A stretch of 64,000 bases of DNA from Sympetrum striolatum (GCA_947579665.1 CANPUZ010000036.1:372001-436000), one strand, 5' to 3'. Counted from the stretch's first letter, positions 23,984-34,392 are shown. A program made the numbers and translations. The notes: generated by a model from the letters alone, not told the origin.

Positions 23984-24410
23984 TCCGGAGAAGCATCTAT
24001 GTATAATAGATAGATAATAGATGTTGTGGCAATCCAAATTATCGTGCTTTGAGTTGTCGAGCCGTGTGAAACACGCCAAGAGCACTAAAGACATTCCATT
24101 TTTAGCTTTTCCTTCGCATGAGCATGACTTTCTCTTCATTGGAATGCTTTGTCCGCTACTCTTTTGGGATCGCATCTTTCCCCTCTTAGTCCTTCCCGAT
24201 TTCTACGCATCCTAACACGTTTTTCGTTCACTTTCAGACTTTCGCCCCTGGATGCTGTTTCTTCTGGTCCATTCGGGAACTGTCTCCGAAGAATCCAAGA
24301 TTTTCTCGTTTAACTATATGAATCTTTGCCCATCTTTTTTGATTTCCTACATAGTGTTACGTAATCATATAAACATTATTGGTACCTCTATTTCGTTACT
24401 CATTCGTTGA

Positions 24411-24440
24411 CTAGCTAAAGCACCCGTTGATCTTCGACTG
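24411..24440 (+). repeat. 30-bp motif shared with 57891-57920
   Basis: CTAGCTAAA followed three bases later by CCCGTTGATCTTC and ACTG. The distant copy matches at 26 of 30 positions by eye. It may be the end of an unrecognised interspersed element. Confidence 0.5.
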
Positions 24441-24642
24441 GGGAGTATATTTCTATGCAGTTTTTGCTTGGAATAGGTGTTTGATCGAGGGATTGTCTCG
24501 TTCAGTCTGCCCAAACGACTTTCTTTTCCCGGAGTGTAATGACTCCCATTGGTTTCATCAGTCGGCAAGGGTGAAGGGAATTCAAGGGTCGGTTAATATC
24601 GGTTGAATAGTTAAAATTTGTGAAAGCAGATGGAAGAATAAG

Positions 24643-24658
24643 CGTGCTGAGATATGAA
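24643..24658 (+). repeat. 16-bp direct repeat, right copy
   Basis: Exact repeat of 23968-23983, about 675 bp away, just before the CpG-dense patch. Confidence 0.8.
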
Positions 24659-24812
24659 AAGCCACACTTCCGAACGTTCAGCGCGCGAGCCGGACGGCGC
24701 GGAGCCGCGGCGAGCGTCACGCCTATACTCAAAAATGTTTTTCTTTCTTAAATGAAATATTACCCTCACCAACCTTTTTGAAATTGTAGACGAAGGTTTT
24801 ATGTACAACATA

Positions 24813-25541
24813 TAAAAAAATCAGATGTGGCCAACACATGATTTTCTCCATATTTATTGAAAACAGAAGTCTATATAAATAGAGTAATATATAAATAACT
24901 CCTAAACAATGAGTATTACAGGACAATTTTTCATACAAAAGTTGTACAAAAATACATTATCTATAACTTTTGTATGTAATTGTATATACGTACATTGCAT
25001 TTTGACAGAGATATGTATGAAAAACTTCCATTTCTGGATAAACAACAACTTCCGGTTAACCATTATTCAAGAATAACTCCTAAACAATCAGTGTTACGAA
25101 GAAATGTTTCATAAAAAGGTTGTATTAAAATACATTATCTTTAACTTTGGTACACAATTGTATATACCTACATTGCATTCTGATGGAGATATTAAAGAAG
25201 CAAACTTTTGTTCCGGTGTAACCGGAACTTCCGGCTAAGTGATATTCACTAGAAACTAATCAACTCTTGGTATTGTTATGAAAATACTGAATATGAAGTT
25301 TGGAAATGATCGGATAATTACTTTTTAAGAGCGCACACAAACCTTTTTACCACAGACAGACACACAGACTCACAGACTCACAGACCCACAGACACACAGA
25401 CACACAGACAGACAATTTCGTGAAAATAGCGAAAAAGAGCTCTATGGGCCCCAAAACATCTATTTCCGTCAAAATTTGGAGGTCAAATTTTTTCGCGAAT
25501 ACAATACTTTCTCTATACTACGTATATGGAGAAAGTAAAAA
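24813..25541 (-). mobile_element. CCGGAAGT interspersed element, copy a
   Basis: Minus-oriented copy of a roughly 700-bp family found four times in this window. Ends carry imperfect inverted repeats (ACTTTCTCC / GGAGAAAGT). The interior has a CAGACACA-type simple repeat (25355-25412) and tandem blocks of about 180 bp, each with a CCGGAAGT-like motif (25044, 25215-25232). No coding capacity, so it must depend on another element if mobile. Confidence 0.75.
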
Positions 25542-25954
25542 TGAGAAAAATCAAAGGCATAGGTACACCATCAAAAATCGATTTGAAACTTTTAAATTGT
25601 TATAAACTTTATTAAATTGCTTAAATTTTATAAACTTTCCTATGATCGTCTTTCCTAACACAATACCTTTAAATTAAGCCATGCTGTGTATATTTAGCTT
25701 CTATATTACCGGAGATATGGCCTCGAATGCTAAGGCACTTTTGTAAAATTTCAATTTATAAACATTGCAATATTTCGTAAACAATTGAGTTAATTATAAA
25801 ACGGGTTTGGGGTTTTCATTTTGATATCAAATCAAATCGATTTGCCGAATTTGGTCAAAATCGGTTGCATCAAGGGGTTTCAATTTTGCCGATTTTCTTG
25901 TCGAATTTGCGTGGAATGACCCAGAAGCAAATTTAATTTAAGTTGTGTGCTATT

Positions 25955-26000
25955 AATAACTCGGTTTGATTCTGGACAACTCGAATCGTCTCTCTCATAA
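25955..26000 (+). repeat. SINE-like repeat, 5' piece (split copy)
   Basis: The first 46 bases of a SINE-like repeat ending TCTCTCTCATAA. The rest resumes at 27316; the Harbinger-type element lies between. The intact copy at 28868-29140 shows the uninterrupted sequence. Confidence 0.75.
25998..26000 (+). repeat. TAA target-site duplication, left
   Basis: TAA immediately left of the terminal inverted repeat, repeated at 27316-27318. The uninterrupted copy of the host repeat has a single TAA here. Confidence 0.85.
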
Positions 26001-27315
26001 GGCCGGGTGGCCACCAAATGCGAAGCGAAGCTAAGTTGAGCGAAGTTACACCGAGCGGACAACACTTTCACAAACGAACCTATACTTTTGAATGCAGCTG
26101 TGGCCACCGGACACGAAGCGGAGTTGTGCTGAGAATTGTGACGTCATTCAGCTTCGCAAGGCACATCTTCCGAACGGTCGTGGTTCGTGATGAAGCGAAG
26201 TCAGCTTCCCCCTCCACAGCTCTCAACGCGGTGGAGGGGGGAGCCTCTCGCTTCTTTCCTCGGCAGTATCTGAATTGTTATCAGTTTGTGAAAGATTTAC
26301 ATTCATAATCTTGAAAGGTGTGATTAATTTCCAATTATGTCTTTCTTTCAGAAACATTATAATGTAATTATTGATGACCGATTCCATTTCAGAAAAAGTA
26401 ATCACTTTGTCAATCTGTGATAGTTGTGATCGGACCACTTAATTAAATTACTTCCAATGTCGTTACACTTCAATTAAGTATTAATTTAAGATAATCACTC
26501 ATCTTAGCGGAACGCAATCATTGTGAAAATGTCGTCCGATAGGTTCAGTACAGCCGAGAAAAATTTTCTCGTAAATTTAATCATTGAACGCAGGTCAGTT
26601 TTTGATAATAAAAAACTAATGCTGTGACATCGTCAGCAGGTAATTGTATCGGAGAGGAACACCAGCTTAAACACCATAGCATTAAAAAAGAAATAACAGT
26701 AGGATAATCATTAATGCACCCTTAAAAAGAATAAGAATACGACGATTTGAAGCAGGTTTAAAGAAATGGTTTGTGCTCCTCTCCGAGATGTTTACTCGTC
26801 AGCAAAAGTTAAACGTTGGATGAAGAGTGAAGAAAAATTTAATTGCCATGTTTACGTGAGTGAAGTGATTAATTTTTGTGATGCTCGTTACAGAAACATT
26901 TATCCATGTATTTATATGAAACTAAGAACTATTTATATTATCAGTTCCGTCATTACAAAATGAAAAGTGTACTCGAGTGTTGTACGAACGATAGGAAACT
27001 TATATGCTATTAGGGAAATAGATAAATGTGTCCAATGGCTGTAAATAATATCTTAATAAAAGTGTGCCAGCGTAATTATTATAACAGAATTCGTCTCTTA
27101 CGGAAATTCCATGATTTAACCGTAATATCAGAGAATTAAATTCTCAGACGGCAACAAAAGGTTCTTACGCCATCTTGTTTATTTACAAACGAATCGCCTC
27201 GCTCAGCTTCTCTTCCAGTTGCCGAACCTCAGATATTAAACTTAGCTACGCTTCGCTACGTGTCACTCTGTCCCGCTCAACTCAGCGCCTCTTCGCATTC
27301 GGTGGCCACCCGGCC
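26001..27315 (+). mobile_element. PIF/Harbinger-type DNA transposon, non-autonomous
   Basis: Terminal inverted repeats of 25 bp begin GGCCGGGTGGCCACC and end GAATGCGAAG, with one mismatch. The 3-bp target duplication is TAA. Both are typical of PIF/Harbinger elements. Subterminal regions carry many AGCGAAG/CTTCGCT motifs that could bind a transposase. The 1315-bp interior has no transposase but contains a fragment resembling the Myb/SANT-like accessory protein of this superfamily. Insertion site and repeats are seen directly; superfamily follows from target size and ends. Confidence 0.85.
26529..26627 (+). pseudogene. Myb/SANT-like first exon remnant
   Basis: A 32-codon frame starting MSSDRFSTAEKNFLVNLI and reaching DNKK before a stop. 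This resembles the start of Myb/SANT-like DNA-binding domains, where an F-S-x-x-E-K start, a hydrophobic helix and N-K-K-T follow each other. One missing A in the run of six A's would account for the loss of the T-N-A-V-T continuation. In that frame the coding stretch would run to a GT at about 26640 (GCAG|GTAATT), a plausible splice donor. Such proteins accompany Harbinger transposases and help them bind DNA. No later exon is convincing. Short length makes this tentative. Confidence 0.45.
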
Positions 27316-27560
27316 TAAGAAATGCACGTAAAGTTCGTTTTGATCGATTGCAGACATTTTTTCTTTTGAAGAATTAAATCAGAAATAATGGTCGCACGAA
27401 ATAGAAATGAGTACCAAAAGAAAGGAAATTGAACAAAGATTCTTATTTCGGTCGTGGAATATCGCATTTGAGTCAAAATTGAGAGAATATGGACAAAAAA
27501 GACGGAAAATTCGTGCGATTTCGTGGGAGTAAACAACTCCTTAACGCCGAAGTTGATTGT
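27316..27560 (+). repeat. SINE-like repeat, 3' piece (split copy)
   Basis: Continuation of the repeat begun at 25955: TAAGAAATGCACG, TTCGTTTTGATCGATTGCAG and later blocks match the copies at 28.9, 33.6, 42.2, 54.8 and 56.7 kb. Confidence 0.8.
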
Positions 27561-28867
27561 TGTACTCTCGTACTAATATAAATGGGAAAGACGTTAAGAA
27601 ATGTATTGGGAAGAAGAGCAGACATTTTGTTTGCAATGAAACCGTCAGTTAACCTCGGAAACTTAAATTCAGCAATATTATAGGTTAAAAATATGCTTTT
27701 GTGATTATGATTTCAAATGATTAATGGTTTTCTTTCTCGAAAAATTGGCGAAATTTCAGTTTCGTATGGAGTTTATTAAATCTTTTCGTAATAAAATAAA
27801 TAAATTTGAATAACGTCATTGTTGACGGGGGTAATAGCATTGAATTAATGCTCCAATATTTTAATGCTTTGATAACTAAATTCGGAACAAGTTCAGCCAG
27901 GATGTTACGTAAGTATTTCAGTCAATTTTACTAATTCGGAACGATAATTGGTGATTAGAAAACGGGAAATCCATTTAATGATCCAGATTTTGTTCACGAC
28001 ATTTAAAGTTCATGGAGGGATTTAATTCAATTGAGATAGATCTACTTAGGTAGGTTTACTCAACCGCAGCGACCTCGTACAGTGCCTGCCAAGCTTCGGT
28101 AAAATCATTTTCTTTATTTGCTACAACATTATTTCTTGGGATAGAGTGGAGGTTTGGCGGGGAAAGGGTCAGAAACTTGGTTGTCCTGGTCTTAGGTTTC
28201 GTAAACATATTACCCCTCTTATGTCCAGATTATCAAGACGCGTATCTACGTCATATTTAGTTCATTACGTGAATGCGTAGATTCAGCTCGGCTCAGCTTA
28301 TCAATGTATCAAACTCCTCGTAATCAAGGACTGCTGCTTTTCGGAATGCACATGCAGCGAAAACCTTCACACCAGATGTATTCCCCGTTATCAAATCTTT
28401 TCTTCGAAGCTAAGGACTTTCTCACATGAGAGGTTCTCACATCTGAGATGTGATGAAATTATATACGTTGTAATATTATGGATCTCATTTACCATGGAAT
28501 GTTTTTTTCGAACTGCCAACGGTTATCTTGTAAAGTGATAATATTGCCAAGGGATGGCCTGAATGTCACCATGGACGGAAATGTTATGTGGTGCCCACTT
28601 CGCTTTCGGTAGCGCCCTTTGGTGCTCGGGCGCCATAAAAGGTTGAGTACCAGTGCACTAAGGCATAATATAAGAAAAGTTAATAGTTTTGACATTTTCT
28701 TCGTTAATTGCTTGCGTAAACCGAACTTTAGTTCAATATTTGGAAATATCTCATTAATATCTTCAAAACGAGTCCAAATTATACTACGTTTGCTCGAACA
28801 CATTAGGATTATAAATTTTAGGAGTCGTTAAAGGTCCAATGGAGTATTAAATAAATATATTTGTCTG
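27561..28867. other. Unassigned AT-rich sequence
   Basis: No repeat or gene recognised. A minus-strand frame at 28489-28803 has a hydrophobic stretch, but no exon borders or motif support it. Confidence 0.4.
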
Positions 28868-29140
28868 TCCAGAGTATCCTTGGTTCGACTCTTGACGACT
28901 CGAATCGTCTCTCTCATAAGAAATGCACGCAAAGTTCGTTTTGATCGATTGCAGACATTTTTTCTTTCGTTGCGTTAAATCAAAAATAATGTTCGTACGA
29001 AATCGAGATTAGTACCAAAAGAAAGGGAATTGAACAAAGATTCTTATTTTGGTCGTGGAATATCGTATTCGAGTCGAAATTGAGAGAAATCAGACGAAAA
29101 AGACGAAATATGAGTGTGATTTTGTGGGCTTAAACAATTC
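28868..29140 (+). repeat. SINE-like repeat, intact copy
   Basis: About 270 bp beginning with a B-box-like TTGGTTCGACTCTTG, then CGAATCGTCTCTCTCATAAG and TTCGTTTTGATCGATTGCAG. Size and the B box near the 5' end suggest a tRNA-derived SINE. No clear A box or A-rich tail is visible. Confidence 0.7.
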
Positions 29141-29142
29141 CC

Positions 29143-29720
29143 TCATCCTCCCTCTACCCACCCTCTCCCATTCCACCCCCTACCCACCATCCCAACCCTC
29201 CCTACCCAACCTCTCCCATCCCACCATCTACTCACCCTCCTCCATCCCACCCCCTACCCACCACCCCAACCCTCTCTCTACCCACCCTCTCCCATCCCAC
29301 CCCCTACCCACCATCCCAAACCTCCCTCTACCCACCCTCTCCCATCCCACCCCACCCACCATCCCAAAACTCCCTCTACCCACCCTCTCCCATCCCACCA
29401 CCTACCCACCATCCCAAACCTCCCTCTACCCACCCTCTCCCATCCCACCCCCTACCCACCATCCCAAACCTCCCTCTACCTACCCTCTACCCACCCTCTC
29501 CCATCCCACCCCTTACCCACCCTTTCCCATCCCACCCCTTACCCACTTTCTCCCATCCCACCCCACCCACCATCCCAAACCTCCCTCTACCCACCCTCTC
29601 ACATCCCACCCCCTACCCACCATGCCGACCCACCCATTACCCACCATTTTCCATCCCATCCCCTACCTTTACCCACCCTCTCCCATCCCCATTCTCATTC
29701 TCTAATCAACCCACTCTTTT
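29143..29720. repeat. C-rich minisatellite of about 50 bp
   Basis: Imperfect tandem copies of a unit built from CTCTACCCACCCTCTCCC, ATCCCACCCC and CTACCCACCATCCC. The minus strand repeatedly has four G-runs close together (GGGATGGGAGAGGGTGGG), a canonical G-quadruplex pattern. The 218-residue proline/histidine-rich frame across it (29049-29705) is a by-product of the repeat and is not called as a gene. Confidence 0.9.
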
Positions 29721-29919
29721 CCCCCTTTTAAAGCCAACCACTCTATCTATCCCACTATCCCAACCACTCCTACCTTAACCCGCCCACTGCTCCACCGAGA
29801 CCCTTAACACCAATGCCCAACGTGCTTGGAATACCATTCCTTCCCAATATCTTATCTTCCTCTATAACCCACCCAACACGCACTAAATTATGCCCTCTCC
29901 CAATCATTTTATTTCATCT

Positions 29920-30432
29920 CTTTCTCAAAGGTTAAGGTACAAAATATATAAATTATACATAGCCCCGCCTTACACATCATAATGAATCTATACATTCGGC
30001 AATTGTTAATTAGGCTAAGGGCTAAGTTTTTCATATCCATATTATATTCACATAAAGTCCTTGAACACTATATAAATTCCGGTTTTACAAGTTTTTATAT
30101 TATACATAATTAAAATATATTTTGGCTCGGAAGAAAAATATGTTTTTCACTTCTTATTCATCTTCCAAATTAGAAATCAGAAAAATAATGGGAAATTCAA
30201 TATAAAGTTACAGAATATGTAAATTAAACAGCGTTTCACATCATTAACAAATCTACACATACTGCAATAGTTAGTTTTGCTAAGGGCGCAATTTTTTTAT
30301 CCATATTATATACATTTCAAGTCGTGGATCACTTTACAAATTCCGGCCATACAAATTTTTTAACTATACATAATATAGAAAATATGTTTTGGCTCGGGAA
30401 AAAGAAATATTTCACTTCTTATTCATCTTCCG
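29920..30432. repeat. Two-copy tandem duplication of about 260 bp
   Basis: The block with TATACATA, TTTTGGCTCGG and CACTTCTTATTCATCTTCC at about 30075-30171 recurs at about 30365-30432, with matching upstream segments. The right copy overlaps the end of the minus-strand terminal exon candidate, so the gene's 3' end has been duplicated. Confidence 0.7.
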
Positions 30433-30568
30433 GGGTAGAGTGATGCTTTAGAGTATAGAGAAGAACCTCATCCATATCCCGTACATGGAGACAAACTGTA
30501 ACTTCTTCCCCTTCTTTTAATTAGCCGTCAAAGGCTTTATCTTGATTTTTAAAAGGCACCTTGAAGTC
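30419..30568 (-). pseudogene. Terminal exon candidate of minus-strand gene
   Basis: Read on the minus strand, a good acceptor (CCATATACAG) leads into a frame starting DFKVPFKNQDKAFDG and, after one in-frame TAA (30521-30523), continuing LKEGEEVTVCLHVRDMDEV to a stop at 30419-30421. The frame starts in phase 0, matching the phase-0 end of the upstream exon at 30794-30947. The internal stop means either a broken gene or a protein that ends early. I recognise no domain. The codon pattern and splice fit suggest a once-real exon. Confidence 0.45.
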
Positions 30569-30793
30569 CTGTATATGGTTGGAAAATATAACAAATGAAT
30601 CTTAAAGGTAGGCATCAAATAGAAGTTAAATAAATGTTTAAAATCGTACCAATTTTCCTGTTTCTTTACAAAAAATAAAAAAACTTGGTATCTTTTTTAC
30701 AATTGTTAATTTTTCCAATTAATAATTAGACTGAAATTAAACTTACATTGAAATATGTAGTAGAGAGTAAATCACTTCGAAAATTCTCATTAC

Positions 30794-30947
30794 CTCAAAT
30801 TCTCTCTCAATAATTCTCCTTCTATTCTCAGTAAGATGGAACCCCGTCGTCTCCATGAGAATCTTCAGTGATGGTTTTTCTCTGCGCAAGTAGCTTTCAA
30901 TTGAGTTGTCCTCCTGGGCAATATCTATATGAATTCTCGCCTCATAC
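30794..30947 (-). CDS. Internal exon candidate, best preserved copy
   Basis: Minus-strand exon of 154 nt with acceptor TTTTCTAAAG and donor GAG|GTAATGAG. One base completes a codon from the previous exon, then 51 open codons follow beginning YEARIHIDIAQEDNSIESYL and containing LRREKPSLKILMETTG. It ends in phase 0, joining the terminal exon in frame. Related exons at 34213-34321 and 36610-36725 keep the R-R-E-K/E and M-E-T-S segments at DNA level but need frameshifts to match. I recognise no family. Both borders and an open frame support a real exon; expression is unknown. Confidence 0.5.
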
Positions 30948-31057
30948 CTTTAGAAAAAATTTGAAAATGAAAATTAATAATGCATCGAAATAAAATAATC
31001 ATTAAACTATGTTTAACTAAATAGTGGTATTCTAACTACTAGAAGTCTATCCAATAT

Positions 31058-31123
31058 ACCTCCGAGCCACGTCCTGGAAAGTGGGAAACCTTGGTTCGAA
31101 TCCTGAACAAGTCACTTTTTTTT
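31058..31123 (+). ncRNA. tRNA-like T arm with T-run terminator
   Basis: TTGGTTCGAATCC matches the polymerase III B box and is followed by GAACAAGTCAC and eight T's, a polymerase III stop signal. Upstream similarity to a tRNA is weak. Homologous to the right arms of the inverted pairs at 34.4 and 36.8 kb. Confidence 0.45.
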
Positions 31124-32472
31124 ACTTACTCTACAACACTTACATTAAGTCGCACGTTTTCCTTTACTAAGTCAAACTTCATTTCCATCATTATTTTAAG
31201 AATTAAGCATATTATTTCACAGCCTGGAGCATATACGGGATAAAATTATTAATTTGTTGAATGAGGAAATACGTTACTTTGGAAACATATCTCCTTTAAT
31301 TATTATTTTTTAAATCTGATAAACTTTACGCAAAATATCAATCAGAGAGGATCAATTCAGAAATTCATTTTTTAAAATCAGAATTACTATATGTCACAAT
31401 TCTAATCTGATGAAAAGACAATCATTTACGAAAGAATATCACCATTATTTGATTGTTTTCTTAAGAATGTTAATATACTTTTAATAGCACATCTCATTAT
31501 TAAATTATAAAGTTATTTGGTAAGAAATACACATAATTCTGATGAGAGAGATATTGAACTTAAGGTCTTATTTCATACACTTGAGAAGAACTGAAAACCC
31601 TTTGAGAAACGATAAAAATTCAAGCTTCTGGATCTTTTCACACAAGCGGTGTTTCAATTTTCACTGAATGTGCACGGAAAGTCAGCGTAGCAAAAATGAC
31701 GATAGAAACTCCTGTTAGCTATTTCCTGTACATCAATAGTAAAGAAATCGTATGTAAAACTAGACTCGCCACTGAATTTGAGCCACGAAATACGTTAGGA
31801 TGACCAATAGTGATATCTCGTAGGTGTTAATGAGTGTTAAAAATGTAGGGAAAGTAAAGCTAAAGCTTAAGTGGTAATTCAATGCGAAAGGTGACTCATT
31901 TTAAAAATTACTCATTCGTATTTCCTAATCATCCGTTCAAACATGATCAACGACTGAATTACTTCGAATATTTATTCTAAAAGTCGGCAAATGAAAGTTA
32001 TAAATTTGAGTCCAAGATTCAATAAATATAAATGTTTTGAAATAGAGATGTTTTGAAAGCAAGAGTAGTTATGATAAAGAAGGTCAAGGTGAAGGCAATA
32101 TGCTTTCTAGCATGGGGAAGATGAAAGTGCCTTGTAATCTCAAAACAAACAGCTGTCCCGTGCCCTTCAGTTTCACCGAATTCCAGTTCCTCAGTTCAGT
32201 GCTTCATAGGAAGAATATCGATACATATATTTTTAAATAACCATTCATGAACTACGATAAATTAAATCCAATGATTTACCATTGAAAGAGGTCTTAAAAA
32301 TTCAGAGAATTATGTGGTCATTTTCCCCCCGAGACAAATTACGTATATTTTTTACGGGACTAATTCAGGGTTAAGCATTGGAATGGGAGATTATCAATAA
32401 CATTTTTCCATTCGAATTTTCGAAAACATCAATATAAAAATAAACTCACGCCTTATCCTTGTTTACCAACTT

Positions 32473-32598
32473 TTAGATAATCAGCTGTCTCGTGACCTTG
32501 GTCGTGACTTTCACTTGCCTCGGAGATTCACTTTCCCAATCGGTGAGAAAAACCAGCGGAGTATTTATCAGACGAGGATCCTTCCAAGTATCGGATAC
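32473..32598 (-). CDS. Exon candidate (VSDTWKD) on minus strand
   Basis: A strong acceptor (TTAATTTTCAG) leads into 41 open codons starting VSDTWKDPRLINTPLVFLTD, then a TAA at 32473-32475. A possible GTAAAC donor follows at 32466, and GTCACG at 32496 is an earlier option in phase 0. Neither gives the phase 2 expected by the exon at 30794-30947, so the two may not be spliced together. A plus-strand relative lies at 45098-45222 (ETSNWD, then VFSSLVL). Product not recognised. Confidence 0.42.
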   Translation of the reverse strand, partial: VSDTWKDPRLINTPLVFLTDWESESPRQVKVTTKVTRQLII

Positions 32599-33599
32599 CT
32601 GAAAATTAAGAGATGCAGTATTACTAGGAATAGTCTTTAAGAGTTCTCATTATATTATTATAAATTAAAAGTCAAAACGTAAATATAAATTCAATTACCG
32701 ATACAGTATTAAAATGATTATAACGGCAAAACTTCCCTGAATCCGGTTGTAAAGCTGTTGAAAAGATCCATCGAAATATTACAGGATTTATCTATTTATC
32801 AAAATGCTTACGAAAAAAAGGGTGAAACATGCGATATTTCAGTAGAAAATTTACGTTCTTTGTTTCGCTTAGGAGTACTCAAAGTTCGAATAACCTAATC
32901 AAAGTTGTTCTCGTATTATCGATGTCGACGAAATAAAACCAAATTTGATAAAAACTATCCAATTCATCATGAAATATACGAAAAAGAGCAAAAACGCGAA
33001 ATTTCGCTCTAACATTTAAATGTTTTTCGACTAAAAATACTCAAAGCTTTGGAAAACCTATTCAAATTATAACTTGTTTTAAAGATTGCAACGATATTTC
33101 ACCAAATAAGTAAACATTTTCCAATTTTTCAAAACGCTTCCGAAAAATAGAGCGAAAATTAGAAATTTATGTCAAAAATTGAAATCTTGAAAATTCAAAA
33201 TAACCCACTCAAATTTGGACTCGTTTGAAAGGAAAAAGCATTTAGTTAAATATAATAAATTAGGCGTCGTATACATTATTAATATCATCACATGAAATCG
33301 GCTTACGTGATGATAACACATGATTAAATGGAATTGTTTAACGTGGTATTCTTATTTTGTTACAAATTATTCCTCTGATTTTATCGCTTAAAAAGACAAA
33401 GGATACTATTGAAAAATTATTAAATATTATGGATTGAATACGAAAGAGTAGATCGTAAACAGAATGTAAAAGTTCACAATTATTGTGACAAGTTACGTTG
33501 CACCTTTGGTTTAGATATGAGCTAATAATGATGCATTACAAAAATTGTTTGTGAGAAACTTAATATAAGGACCTGCCAAACCAAAAAGGTTTGTGTACA
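32599..33599. other. Unassigned AT-rich sequence, probably intron
   Basis: Lies between exon candidates of the minus-strand gene. No repeat family or exon recognised. Confidence 0.4.
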
Positions 33600-33860
33600 C
33601 AAGAAGTGCACGTAGAGTTCACTTTGATCGATTGCAGACATTTTTTTCTTTTGCGAAATTAAATCAGAAATACTGGTCGTACGAAGTCGAGATGAACACG
33701 AAAAGAAAGGAAATTGAACATAAATTCTTATATCGGTCGTAGAGTATCGTTTTCAGACTGAAAAGGCTAGAATTCAGACAAAAATGAAGGAACGTTTGTA
33801 TAATTTCGTGGGCCTAAACGACAAAAGCGATTGTTGAACTCAACTCTCATTCGTTTATTG
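33600..33860 (+). repeat. SINE-like repeat copy
   Basis: Matches the 28868-29140 family (TTTGATCGATTGCAGAC, GAAAGGAAATTGAACA, TTCGTGGGCCTAAAC) but lacks the B-box end, so it is 5' truncated. Confidence 0.7.
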
Positions 33861-34212
33861 TCTGAGTTTTAAGATTTAAAATGAAATTTTCTATTCAAAG
33901 ATCCAATAAATTGTCTGAATTAATTATATTTTTGGGAAATAAATTTAATATTACATTTCTTGTAACTTAAGTTAATTCCGTCGTCTTTGACGTTGTAATT
34001 CACTGGTGTATTTAAAATTACACTCCGAACAGGTGGTTGATAGTTACCACAATTCCGTACGAGTGGAACATTATATTAACTAGAACCAAGTAGATTTTTA
34101 AGATTAAGATCGTTGAATAGACGTACTTCAATGTTTCTGTGTTTCAAAAGTCTGAAAGATGAAGTACAGGAGTAATTAAGAGTAATTCGGGGTAATTAAA
34201 AGATATCAATAC

Positions 34213-34321
34213 CCTAAATTTGAACTCTGTCGCGACGTCTCCGGTGCTGCTTCCTCTCTGCGCAGTCACATCACACCTGGGCAGTATCGATATGTGAATC
34301 GATTGCAGCTCTCCATTAATC
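34213..34321 (-). pseudogene. Duplicated exon candidate, copy 2
   Basis: 109 nt with acceptor TTGTCTTTAAG and donor-like AGG|GTATTG. In the exon phase the frame reads INGELQSIHISILPRCDVTA and stays open for 36 codons. Aligned to the copy at 30794-30947, the 3' half instead matches in another frame (RREEAAPETS), so one copy has shifted. The same entry and exit phases as the 30.9-kb exon support common origin. Confidence 0.45.
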
Positions 34322-34392
34322 CTTAAAGACAAAAAACTTAAAATTAATAATGCATCGGATATCTATAAAGGTGTTTACGAAAAGTGCAAAAT

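Larger units (their letters stand above)
16184..24017. repeat. Composite B-box satellite array, right block
   Basis: Continuation of the satellite after the unique island: six nearly complete units, two shortened ones and tail fragments, again in both orientations and with the same head hairpin, B-box monomers and tails. Confidence 0.9.
24018..24812. other. Unique sequence with a CpG-dense patch
   Basis: No satellite monomers and no convincing gene. A G+C-rich, CpG-dense stretch at about 24665-24720 (GCGCGCGAGCCGGACGGCGC) stands out in the AT-rich window and could be promoter-like, but I see no associated exon. Confidence 0.45.
30780..31640 (-). repeat. Gene-derived tandem duplication unit, copy 1
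   Basis: Exon plus flanking intron homologous to 34140-35460 and 36540-37580: shared TTAATAATGCATCG beside the exon, a tRNA-like T arm ending in GTCACT and a T-run, AATGAGGAAAT and ACTTGAGAAGAACTG blocks. The most diverged of the three copies. Confidence 0.6.

Noticed and set aside
1..24017. CENP-B-box-like reading of the conserved TTCGA motif
   Set aside because: TTCG is shared, but the required A and CGGG positions of the CENP-B box do not hold across monomer types, whereas the B-box consensus does.
1..24017. True tRNA gene cluster
   Set aside because: Monomers have the T-arm motif but no matching acceptor stems, no consistent A box and no anticodon arm.
1..24017. CRISPR array
   Set aside because: Spacing is about 160 bp, the intervening sequence is itself repeated, and the genome is eukaryotic.
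29049..29705. 218-residue proline/histidine-rich frame
   Set aside because: It is the translation of the C-rich minisatellite; its repeated peptide follows the DNA period and there is no other support.
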